Shown: positions 1 through 6,006 of the stretch, piece by piece
Layout: the number at the start of each line of letters is the position of its first letter
Numbering within the stretch: the stretch's first letter is position 1
Origin: an uncultured Oscillospiraceae bacterium
Lineage (GTDB): Bacteria; Bacillota; Clostridia; Oscillospirales; Oscillospiraceae
Assembly (NCBI GenBank): GCA_900758315.1
Contig: CAAERF010000385.1
Location: 1-12,789, forward strand
Length of the DNA: 12,789 nucleotides
Direction of reading: 5' to 3'
Notes under the pieces: model-generated
What the model was told of the DNA's origin: nothing
Databases searched by the model: none
What the model saw: only the letters and a program-made list of their open reading frames with translations
Translations under genes and position numbers: made by a program

Positions 1-23
1 CCTTTGCATAAAAAGAAGAAATT

Positions 24-788
24 TTAGGCGAACAAGGCTCTCGTCAATTCTCTGCGTTCGTCTGCGTCCATCAGCCGGATGGCTTCAAGGATCTCTTTGC
101 CGGAGATTTTTGTTGCCGCCGGCTTTTCGTTTTGCCGGGGCTGGGATGCTGCTGGGGTCAGGTCTTGGGAGTAGAAGTTTGCTTCGATCTTCTCGGTCAG
201 CTCCAGCCGGGGCTTGTCCTGCGTGTGGGCATAGGTGTCCATCAGGACAGATGCGGTAGCATGGCCTGTGTTGCCCTGCACCGACTTGAAGTCACCATCC
301 GACTGCAAGAGCTGGTAGGTGGCACTGGAGTGCCGCAGACCGTGGAACACGATCTGCTCAAACTCCGGATGCTCCGCTCTCCACAGGCGATACCACTTTG
401 TCAGCAGCTCCGGTGCGATGGGCAAGCCGTCCGGGAGCCGGAACAGCTGCCTGCAGTTGCTGTACTTCTCTGGGGCGTTCTGCTCGTCCTGTTTGAGCTT
501 TTCAAGCCATGCTTGAAGTTCCTCTTTCAGAGGTTTGGTCATATACAGGACACGGTTGGACTTCTTGGTCTTAGGCTTTTTCAGGATGAGAGAGGACTTG
601 CTGCCCTCCCGTCTGTCCGGGAAGGTGTGATGCAGATGGAAAGAATTCTTCTTGTCGGCGTCGGCAAGGTACTTATAGCGGGGATGCTTGGTAATATCAA
701 ATTTCTCCGATAAAAACGGGCGCACACCTCGTAGCTGCAAGATACACTTGCCGCCGTCCATTACGGCGATTTCGTCTTGGGACATCAA
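24..788 (-). pseudogene. Tyrosine recombinase/integrase, 5'-truncated (C-terminal catalytic part)
   Basis: About 254 aa remain, matching the C-terminal catalytic part of phage/ICE tyrosine integrases. Visible are the Lys-rich beta-hairpin region (KKPKTKK, residues 70-76), the HGLRH box (H149, R152), GH at 175-176, and the Tyr nucleophile in DTYAHTQ (Y186). The SAM-like DNA-binding domain and the first catalytic Arg, normally just before this point, are absent; full-length family members are about 380-420 aa. The reading frame is open only to a TGA about 24 nt upstream of the TTG/ATG pair at 783-788, so the 5' half was lost rather than missed. A weak AAAGAG lies just before those start codons, but a product would lack an essential Arg and should be inactive. 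A long C-terminal tail (residues 205-254) follows the catalytic core. Its position beside the cargo block suggests it marks one end of the old integrative element. Confidence 0.85.
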
Positions 789-827
789 CTCTTTACCACA
801 ATGTCAAGTGATGAATTCAAAATGGGT

Positions 828-860
828 AAAAAAATAGCCCTTCCCAATTAAGAGAAGGGC
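828..860 (-). terminator. Rho-independent terminator closing the cargo operon
   Basis: A perfect 7-bp stem (GCCCTTC at 837-843 with GAAGGGC at 854-860) encloses a 10-nt loop. On the minus strand it is followed by TA and seven T (828-834). It lies 38 nt past the stop of the C39-like peptidase gene, so it ends the minus-strand cargo transcript and separates it from the integrase remnant. Confidence 0.85.
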
Positions 861-897
861 ATTAAAGCCTTAAGTACTAGCGGAAAATTACCAACAA

Positions 898-1419
898 TTA
901 ACTGATACACCACAGACCATCTTGTGCTGCTTTTATAGCATAAAACAAATCTTGGATATTTACAGTTTTGTAGCCTGCATCTCGAGGGCCCGGATCAAGC
1001 AGAAGTATTTCACTTCCCTGCAGGACATCTACAATAATCGATACATGCTGGAAGGCGTCTTCTTTGTTTCCATAAAGCCAAGTATAATTAAATCCGCAAA
1101 TAATAGATATGTTAGTTTTTAATAATTTTCGGATTTCCTCCTCTAAAAAGAAATCATCCTGAATGCAATTAATAGGAAGGTAATTCTCGTGCAACTGTAT
1201 GGAATTAGCCTTAAAAAAATCATTTATTGTATTATTCTTTATCTGTGCACCCCATTTTTTATGATCAATGGCTTCCTCTGCCGGAACAATATCTAACTGT
1301 TCAGCAATTTCAGCTTGAGACAGGGATTTTATGCCATGATGGGTTAAAACCATTTCCAATACGGCTGGGACGCACCAATTAGGTTTGGCTATTACGATCT
1401 GCTCCACATACTTCTTCAT
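898..1419 (-). CDS. C39/papain-like cysteine peptidase-like protein
   Basis: This 173-aa protein is not recognised as a named family member, but it has the layout of a peptidase C39-like (papain-fold) domain. Cys16 lies in PNWCVPAVLEM at the start of a helix, His125 in QHVSIIVDVL, and Asp142 in LLLDPGP, in the order and spacing expected of a Cys-His-Asp triad. There is no signal peptide and no membrane or ABC-transporter segment, so it is probably cytosolic and is not a full bacteriocin-processing transporter. The ATG at 1417-1419 is preceded by AGGAG at 5 nt; the next Met (residue 23) would remove Cys16, so this start is firm. It overlaps the end of the MazG-like gene by 41 nt, which implies translational coupling. 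It is the last gene before the terminator. It could be a protease effector, a processing or deamidating enzyme, or an inactive binding domain. Fold call about 0.7; function unknown. Confidence 0.7.
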   Translation of the reverse strand: MKKYVEQIVIAKPNWCVPAVLEMVLTHHGIKSLSQAEIAEQLDIVPAEEAIDHKKWGAQIKNNTINDFFKANSIQLHENYLPINCIQDDFFLEEEIRKLLKTNISIICGFNYTWLYGNKEDAFQHVSIIVDVLQGSEILLLDPGPRDAGYKTVNIQDLFYAIKAAQDGLWCIS

Positions 1420-1795
1420 ATTGTCTCCTAATTTCGGCCTCTAATTTTGCGTGGGGATCTTCCCATGTGCTGGGCTTAATGGTTTTTCCTTCGGCATTAT
1501 AATGTGGTTGTCCGTCTGGCCATAATTTTGCCATGTTTGCAGCTTGGACTATATCAAACAAATTATCTGGTTTTATTCCCATCTCCACCAATGTCCCAAG
1601 GGCAAAATAAATTACGTCAATCATTGCATCTGCTTGTTCAACGATTTCATCGGCATCCAAGAATTCGTTTATTTCTTCCAGCATCCAATGATAACGTTTC
1701 ATTGCACGATCTCTTTCCATCTTTTTAGGAAATTCTGAAACCGGATGTCCAAATCTCAATTGAAAGTCTTTTACTTTGTTCCACTCGTTATTCAT
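1379..1795 (-). CDS. MazG-like nucleotide pyrophosphohydrolase
   Basis: This 138-aa protein fits the all-alpha NTP pyrophosphohydrolase (MazG-like/PRA-PH) superfamily, which cleaves NTPs or modified NTPs to NMP and pyrophosphate using Mg2+. The metal-binding pattern is visible: E40/E41 and E44 in MLEEINEF, then E53, D56 and D60 in EQADAMID. The downstream segment AANMAKLWPDGQPHY and the GKTIKPSTW stretch are typical of single-domain members. The ATG at 1793-1795 follows AAAGGTG at 8 nt. The gene starts a second pair in the cargo block: 168 nt separate it from the PRTase gene and contain a candidate promoter, while its 3' end overlaps the peptidase gene. In context it may remove a nucleotide intermediate, deplete a nucleotide, or clean up damaged nucleotides; the substrate cannot be read from sequence. 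Like its neighbours it is AT-rich. Confidence 0.85.
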   Translation of the reverse strand: MNNEWNKVKDFQLRFGHPVSEFPKKMERDRAMKRYHWMLEEINEFLDADEIVEQADAMIDVIYFALGTLVEMGIKPDNLFDIVQAANMAKLWPDGQPHYNAEGKTIKPSTWEDPHAKLEAEIRRQYEEVCGADRNSQT

Positions 1796-1842
1796 ATTAT
1801 ATACACCTTTAATTTATGGACTGTTTATTCACAAGAAAGTAT

Positions 1843-1854
1843 TCGATATATCGA
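1843..1854. promoter_or_regulatory. 12-bp palindrome at the predicted transcription start (operator-like)
   Basis: TCGATATATCGA is a perfect 12-bp palindrome lying just downstream of the candidate -10 box and overlapping the predicted start site, a classical repressor-site position. It is AT-rich, so some short palindromes are expected by chance here. Confidence 0.35.
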
Positions 1855-1855
1855 T

Positions 1856-1884
1856 TGTATAATTATAAACACTTCATCTATCAG
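1856..1884 (-). promoter_or_regulatory. Candidate promoter of the MazG-peptidase gene pair
   Basis: On the minus strand CTGATA (1879-1884) and TATACA (1856-1861) are separated by 17 nt and resemble -35 and -10 boxes (4/6 and 5/6 matches). The predicted start site would fall near 1849. The MazG ATG follows about 55 nt later. The boxes are moderate, so read-through from the upstream operon promoter remains possible. Confidence 0.4.
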
Positions 1885-1938
1885 AGCGGTATCAGCATTA
1901 ATGTTCCCCTTTACCTTTTTGGGCAGATACCTTCGGCT
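1885..1938 (-). other. Structured intercistronic segment (nested inverted repeats)
   Basis: On the minus strand AGC-cgaa-GGTATC (1926-1938) can pair with GATACC-GCT (1885-1893), giving 9 bp with one 4-nt bulge; C-rich and G-rich stretches inside (near 1921-1923 and 1906-1909) could pair as well. No T-run follows, so it does not look like an ordinary terminator. It may be an RNA stabiliser at the 3' end of the PRTase message, a small RNA, or part of an operator. The rest of the 168-nt gap shows only the promoter and palindrome listed separately. Confidence 0.3.
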
Positions 1939-1963
1939 AATTAATTGATACGATATTCTTAAC

Positions 1964-2971
1964 TTATAACTTGTAATGATAAAGATTCTTTTTCTTCATT
2001 TGGTCAATTATTTCGTCAACCTGACGTTTATCTTCGCTATAATATAAATCAGGAACTCTTTCATCTCCGGCACTTTTCTTTAACCTATAAATTTGTGCTT
2101 TAATATCTTCGTCCAAATCAAAAAATCGATATAATTCACACTGGTTATCTTTGAATTTCCTATCAACATCATGATTTTGGCCACTGTCTGCCCTAAATAA
2201 AACATATACTTTATTGGGAGGGGAGATTTTAACCGCACTTGTTTGACTAAAAATTCTTCTGATATCATGAACAATGTCAATCAATTGCGAACCACCAGAA
2301 GTATTGCAGTCAACGATAATACATTCCTGAATATTAGTCCCACTTGCCACATTCCATGCGCCTTCATAATTAATTCTAAAATCAGTATAAGGATCGTCAG
2401 TAACCGATGTGATTCTAGATTTGTCGTTACTAGATTTTGCAACTATGAAAGTAGTCCCGTAGTATTTAGCGACTGCTTGTGCAAACAGCGGATTGCCACC
2501 TTTGGGGGTTATGACAACTTTGGGTTTTGTAGAGTTATTATGGTATGCATATAAGAAAGCCATAATAGAAACCATTAATTGTTTATCTTTTTCGTTGTGA
2601 GACATTTCCATTGTATCGATATAGTAAGAGCTAGTTGTGGTTCGTCTGCCTCCATACTGTATCGGTTGATCGAAGTGCACAATGTATCTGGAAATAAGAA
2701 TAACCAGTTGTTCCACAACATTATCTTTGGTGATTCCATACATATCGCGTTCATTGGCTGAGACAAGTCGCAAATTATTCAAGACTCTTTCACTTTTCTT
2801 CTCTTGAAACCCCAATTCTTTTAGACCTGAAACAATTAGGTTGCGCTCATATCTTCCATAAATTACCCATGAATATTTAGCCTCAGGTTTAACCCAACCA
2901 GTCATTGCGATAAGGGCTCGTATTGTATCTAGTGATAAAAGCCCTAATATTATACTTGTAAATATATCCAT
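1964..2971 (-). CDS. Phosphoribosyltransferase-like protein with a long N-terminal extension
   Basis: This 335-aa protein has a type I phosphoribosyltransferase-like core. The PRPP-binding signature is seen in CIIVDCNTSGGSQLID (about residues 217-232: a beta-strand ending in V-D, then a Ser-Gly-Gly turn), and a PPi-loop-like segment precedes it in VVITPKGGNPLFA (152-164). Such enzymes join a base to PRPP or run the reverse reaction; some relatives only bind ligand. The first 130 residues are not a known catalytic domain to my eye. They begin with a hydrophobic helix (residues 4-25) and a helical region, perhaps for oligomerisation or sensing. The tail (about 270-335) is charged and helical. 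The ATG follows the radical SAM stop by one nucleotide (TAAGATG), so the two genes are translationally coupled and probably act together. The acidic pair usually found in the signature is V-D-C here, so the activity could be unusual. The base used is unknown. Confidence 0.75.
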   Translation of the reverse strand: MDIFTSIILGLLSLDTIRALIAMTGWVKPEAKYSWVIYGRYERNLIVSGLKELGFQEKKSERVLNNLRLVSANERDMYGITKDNVVEQLVILISRYIVHFDQPIQYGGRRTTTSSYYIDTMEMSHNEKDKQLMVSIMAFLYAYHNNSTKPKVVITPKGGNPLFAQAVAKYYGTTFIVAKSSNDKSRITSVTDDPYTDFRINYEGAWNVASGTNIQECIIVDCNTSGGSQLIDIVHDIRRIFSQTSAVKISPPNKVYVLFRADSGQNHDVDRKFKDNQCELYRFFDLDEDIKAQIYRLKKSAGDERVPDLYYSEDKRQVDEIIDQMKKKNLYHYKL

Positions 2972-2972
2972 C

Positions 2973-3734
2973 TTATAGTTCGACTTCCTTAATCAAAGAT
3001 TGAACTACCAGTGAATCAGAGGTGAACACTTTCATTCCTAATGTTTTCGCAAATTGCTCTATTTTCTTCATTTGTTCTCCATCTTCAACATAGTCCCAAT
3101 CTGGATGATCCGACAGCCATACCACATTTCGCTTTGCGCACATATAGCGATCTTGTATATAATCGCGGTAAAAAGAGGATGTCTGGTCGACATATAACCC
3201 ACCGAGTAGAACATGGCTTAAATATGGAGAAAAATCTTCAAGTATTGAAAAATATTCACGTTCGGAGATAAACGGGAGAACAGGTTTAATAGTTAACGAA
3301 AGCGGTAGACCAATAGATTTAATACTTTTTGCAAGGCTTACTCTAGACTCATAGGACATTGTGCCTGGCTCAATGTCGCTAATCATTGTACGATTTGATA
3401 ATGATATAGCGAATTTCACAAACCCTTTCTCTCGATCAGAAAGCCATGTGTTCAGATCTAGTAACTGCTTTATATGCTCGGCAGAAGGATAAATTTTACT
3501 AGAAAGGCTAATATAGACCTTTTTATAATGATCCGCAAGCTTTTTCACACTCTCGACTAAACTCGCTTGATCAAAAAAATCGCCATCACAACATGGATAC
3601 AAAATGATCTCATCTATACGTATATTTTCTTGTTCGATTTTTAAGGCCGGCTGACGTAGATAATCATCTCGTTTAGCAAAACAGTATTTGCATCCAGCCT
3701 TGCAAGGTGTACTTGCTGAGAGAAATTTCCTCAT
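2973..3734 (-). CDS. Radical SAM protein, SplB (COG1533)-like
   Basis: The 253-aa product carries the radical SAM cluster motif CKAGCKYC (C11, C15, C18; C-x3-C-x2-C) almost at its N-terminus, as in the spore photoproduct lyase/SplB-like group. Further along are an SISLS-like strand pattern (AISLSNRT), the SLTIKPVLPFI segment and a late GGLYV strand, all fitting a TIM-barrel core. It probably uses a 4Fe-4S cluster to cleave S-adenosylmethionine and make a radical on an unknown substrate. There is no SPASM or B12 domain, and it is short for a DNA-repair lyase (about 340 aa). The start chosen is ATG at 3732-3734, with GGAGG 5 nt upstream; a TTG four codons earlier lies inside that Shine-Dalgarno site and is unlikely. 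It is the first gene of the cargo operon, with a good promoter and an untranslated leader of about 50 nt. Two further cysteines (CC in YPCCDGDFF) may matter. Confidence 0.85.
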   Translation of the reverse strand: MRKFLSASTPCKAGCKYCFAKRDDYLRQPALKIEQENIRIDEIILYPCCDGDFFDQASLVESVKKLADHYKKVYISLSSKIYPSAEHIKQLLDLNTWLSDREKGFVKFAISLSNRTMISDIEPGTMSYESRVSLAKSIKSIGLPLSLTIKPVLPFISEREYFSILEDFSPYLSHVLLGGLYVDQTSSFYRDYIQDRYMCAKRNVVWLSDHPDWDYVEDGEQMKKIEQFAKTLGMKVFTSDSLVVQSLIKEVEL

Positions 3735-3791
3735 AACTGCCTCCAAGAGAAGCGATATACCATATGGTTAAGGCTTTATTTGTACCATTAT

Positions 3792-3820
3792 ATTATATCA
3801 CAAGAAAAATTGTTCCTCAA
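3792..3820 (-). promoter_or_regulatory. Promoter of the cargo operon
   Basis: On the minus strand TTGAGG (3815-3820) and a consensus TATAAT (3792-3797) are spaced by 17 nt. The -35 box overlaps the stop codon of the upstream recombinase gene. No terminator lies between, so the recombinase transcript could also read through. A second TATAAT at 3787-3792 overlaps the first. The leader contains a 10-bp palindrome ACCATATGGT at 3759-3768. Confidence 0.7.
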
Positions 3821-5499
3821 GCTTGTGTGGGTACATTACAGCTTGAAATTTTTGTGTCATTCCATACATCTCCGACAAAGTTATACACGATTCTGACCTT
3901 CTGAACCTTCTGACCATCAACTTTTTTGACTTCACCTACCAAAATCCGGCTGATTAGGCGGTTTAATACCGTTTCATCCAACTCCTGAATGGTAGCATAC
4001 TGCCGAATCTCCCGGATAAAGGTGCGGACTTCACTTTCCTGAGCATCGGACTGCTGAAGCATTCGCAACAGCTCCTGCAAACGGCGCTGATTTTCTTCCT
4101 GCTCCTGATCCATCGCGGCGGTCAGCTTTATAAACCGCTGCTCAGAGATCACGCCTTTGGCCTTGTCAGTATAAAGGCTCAGGAACATATCGTCAATTTC
4201 TCGGTTTCTGGCTTCCAGGCGTTCACGCTCTTTCTGCATCTCGGAAGCATCCGCCATATACCGGCGCTCCATCCGTCTGCTCAACCGCTGATAAAAGGCA
4301 TCTGCATCTTTGAGTGCCATCGCTGCCAGTTCCTGAATATCTTTCAGGACGAGATTATATAAATCCCTGGCTTCGATTTTGTGACTGGTGCAGGCATTTT
4401 TGCCCAACCGGTTGTAGGTCTGGCAGATATAATACGCCTTGTCAATCGGTTCCCGCATCTCGCCGGTAAAGCGGTTTTTGCCAGTTCTGCCAACCTTCTC
4501 ATACCGCACCTGCATAGATTTCCCACAGGTGGCGCAGTAGATAATGCCATGGAACAAGTTGTAGAAGGGGCAGGCATTTCCTTTCATAATGGGTGGTCTG
4601 CGATCTACGATTGCCTGCACCTGTTCCCATTCCTCCGGTGTCACAATCGCTTCATGGCAGCCCTCAATGATTTCCCAGTCCTCACGGGGAATGATGTCAT
4701 AGGTGTTGGAGCGAATCCCTTTCTGGTGTGTCCGGCAAACCAGATGAGCGCCCTTATAAAAAGGGTTACGCAGGATATGGCTGATTCTTGCGCCGCCCCA
4801 CGCATAGTAGTTGACATCACAGGCAGTATTTCCTTTTACTCTGGTGATAGGAACCTTGTCCTCCATCAGCTGCTTGGCAATCCGCATACAGCCCCAGCCA
4901 TCCAGTGCCAGGTCATAGATTTTGCGAATCACCGGCGCAGTCTCCGGGTCAAGGATCAAATGCCCCCGATCCTCCGGGTCACGCATCAGCCCCAGGGGAG
5001 GCTGTCCGCCACAGAACTTTCCCTGTCGGGAACGGGTCATACGCCCCGCCAGCACTTTCTTGGAAATATCCCGGCTATACATATCGTTCAGGATATTCTT
5101 GAAGGGCGTGATGTCCATTTCCTGACGGGTCAAACTGTCCACGCCATCCGTAATGGCGATATAGCGGACATTGTGTTTAGGGAAGAAGATTTCAATATAG
5201 CTACCGGCTTCGATATAATTTCTTCCCAGTCTGGACAGGTCTTTGGTAATGACACAACCGATTTTACCGGCCTCAATATCGGCAATCATACGCTGAAAAG
5301 CTGGGCGATTGAAATTACGGCCTGTGTAACCATCGTCCACATAATACTCATACTGGAACATCCCATTTTTCTCGGCAAATTCCTTGAGCATAAGTTTCTG
5401 ATTGCTGATACTCATACTCTCGTTATCGCCGCCATCGTCCAGAGAAATGCGGCAATAGAGGGCTGTGATTTTCTGATTGACTTGTTTTTTCCTGCTCAT
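3817..5499 (-). CDS. Large serine recombinase (Tn4451 TnpX / TndX-like)
   Basis: This 560-aa protein has the full layout of a large serine recombinase. The resolvase domain starts near residue 11 with YCRIS (nucleophile S19, R17) and includes TKDLSRLGRNY (about 85-95). The recombinase domain follows (about 165-300, with GQPPLGL and a WGGARISHILRNPFYKG helix). A zinc-ribbon is seen as CATCGKSM (C322, C325) plus C359 and C370. A long charged coiled coil runs over about 390-490, and the tail VRIVYNFVGDV is typical of the family. It would cut and rejoin DNA at short att sites to excise and insert a circular element without host factors. The ATG at 5497-5499 has AAGGAG at 6 nt. The frame is intact, unlike many neighbours. 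It is followed at once by the cargo promoter, so this gene and the cargo may travel together. Confidence 0.95.
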   Translation of the reverse strand: MSRKKQVNQKITALYCRISLDDGGDNESMSISNQKLMLKEFAEKNGMFQYEYYVDDGYTGRNFNRPAFQRMIADIEAGKIGCVITKDLSRLGRNYIEAGSYIEIFFPKHNVRYIAITDGVDSLTRQEMDITPFKNILNDMYSRDISKKVLAGRMTRSRQGKFCGGQPPLGLMRDPEDRGHLILDPETAPVIRKIYDLALDGWGCMRIAKQLMEDKVPITRVKGNTACDVNYYAWGGARISHILRNPFYKGAHLVCRTHQKGIRSNTYDIIPREDWEIIEGCHEAIVTPEEWEQVQAIVDRRPPIMKGNACPFYNLFHGIIYCATCGKSMQVRYEKVGRTGKNRFTGEMREPIDKAYYICQTYNRLGKNACTSHKIEARDLYNLVLKDIQELAAMALKDADAFYQRLSRRMERRYMADASEMQKERERLEARNREIDDMFLSLYTDKAKGVISEQRFIKLTAAMDQEQEENQRRLQELLRMLQQSDAQESEVRTFIREIRQYATIQELDETVLNRLISRILVGEVKKVDGQKVQKVRIVYNFVGDVWNDTKISSCNVPTQA

Positions 5500-5516
5500 A
5501 GCAATCTCCTTCTATG

Positions 5517-5555
5517 AACAGGAACACGATATGTATATTATATCATGTCCCTGTT
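5517..5555. repeat. Imperfect 16-bp inverted repeat over the recombinase promoter
   Basis: Two 16-bp arms (5517-5532 and 5540-5555) match as an inverted repeat with 2 mismatches, around a 7-nt AT-rich centre (5533-5539). The dyad covers the -10 box of the recombinase promoter. It could be an operator for self-repression or a recombination (att) site, since such sites often lie beside the recombinase gene. On the plus strand six T follow it, so a plus-strand terminator is a third reading. Confidence 0.6.
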
Positions 5556-5565
5556 TTTTCTTCAA
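5537..5565 (-). promoter_or_regulatory. Promoter of the serine recombinase
   Basis: On the minus strand TTGAAG (5560-5565) and TATAAT (5537-5542) are separated by exactly 17 nt, about 40 nt before the recombinase ATG. The -10 box sits inside a long inverted repeat, implying that the promoter can be blocked by a bound protein. Confidence 0.75.
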
Positions 5566-5574
5566 CCAATTCCC

Positions 5575-5739
5575 TCAGCTTGCCTTGCGTTCCAGCCATT
5601 CTTCAAAGTGTTCGCAGGTTTGCCGTTCAATGAGCTGTTCAAAGGCTTCCTGCATGGTTTTATCACCTAAAAACTCCCGTACCACGATAAACTTTACTTT
5701 TTTACTCTGCTTGTTTTCTTGCTTTTGGGTTTTCTCCAT
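5575..5739 (-). CDS. Small charged protein upstream of the serine recombinase (54 aa)
   Basis: A short open frame encodes 54 residues starting MEKTQKQENKQSKK, followed by a possible strand (VKFIVVREFL) and an acidic-amphipathic helix ending in EEWLERKAS. The ATG at 5737-5739 is preceded by GGAGG at 6 nt, and the frame ends 75 nt before the recombinase ATG in the same direction. No known domain is recognised. Small genes of this sort are common just upstream of serine recombinases in clostridial mobile elements, where they may act as accessory or regulatory factors; here that is inference from place alone. The gene follows a hairpin set that looks like an attenuator, so its expression may be tied to transcription elongation. 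Confidence 0.7.
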   Translation of the reverse strand: MEKTQKQENKQSKKVKFIVVREFLGDKTMQEAFEQLIERQTCEHFEEWLERKAS

Positions 5740-5759
5740 AGGCTACCTCCATAGATCAG

Positions 5760-5804
5760 AAAAGCCGGACAAAGGGCATCGGCAACGAAGTCCGGCAACG
5801 GACT
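5760..5804 (-). promoter_or_regulatory. Candidate transcription attenuator before the 54-aa gene
   Basis: Two hairpins share one arm and cannot form together. On the minus strand AGTCCG-TTGC-CGGACT (5789-5804) is a 6-bp stem with a 4-nt loop. Alternatively GCCGGAC (5790-5796) pairs with GTCCGGC (5764-5770), a 7-bp stem followed by TTTT (5760-5763). The first would act as antiterminator and the second as terminator. The long 19-nt loop makes the terminator only moderate. Confidence 0.45.
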
Positions 5805-5892
5805 CCGAAAAACCTATAACCTATCGCCTGGCCGTCGTTTCTTACTTTTCAAATTTTCTTTTGAAATCTCGTTGCTTTCGTTGTCAGAGAAC

Positions 5893-5928
5893 AAATACCC
5901 GCCCAAAAGTCTTGCTTTACGGGTATTT
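5893..5928. repeat. Perfect 9-bp hairpin in the leader region
   Basis: AAATACCCG (5893-5901) and CGGGTATTT (5920-5928) form a perfect stem with an 18-nt loop. It lies in the 267-nt stretch between the VapE-like gene and the 54-aa gene. On the minus strand one frame stays open from here to about 5820 (ending KKRRPGDRL then stop, just before the attenuator) but has no good start codon, so I do not call it a gene. Confidence 0.45.
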
Positions 5929-5985
5929 ATCGTATCTACACCCCCACTTTTGCGGCAACAGAGTCAGCAACCAACCGACAACCAA

Positions 5986-6002
5986 CAGGGCAACAAGCCC
6001 TG
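5986..6002 (-). terminator. Short hairpin after the VapE-like gene (weak terminator)
   Basis: CAGGGC and GCCCTG form a 6-bp stem with a 5-nt loop, starting 5 nt beyond the stop codon of the VapE-like gene. The sequence after it on the minus strand is T/G-rich (TTGGTTGTCGG) but is not a true T-run, so termination would be partial. Confidence 0.35.
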
Positions 6003-6006
6003 CAAA

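Noticed and set aside
3735..3746. TTG start four codons upstream for the radical SAM gene
   Set aside because: The TTG overlaps the GGAGG site that serves the ATG at 3732-3734.
4381..5517. Long plus-strand open frame (378 codons) across the serine recombinase
   Set aside because: It is the antisense of an intact, motif-complete recombinase; it has no domain, and the composition reflects the opposite strand.
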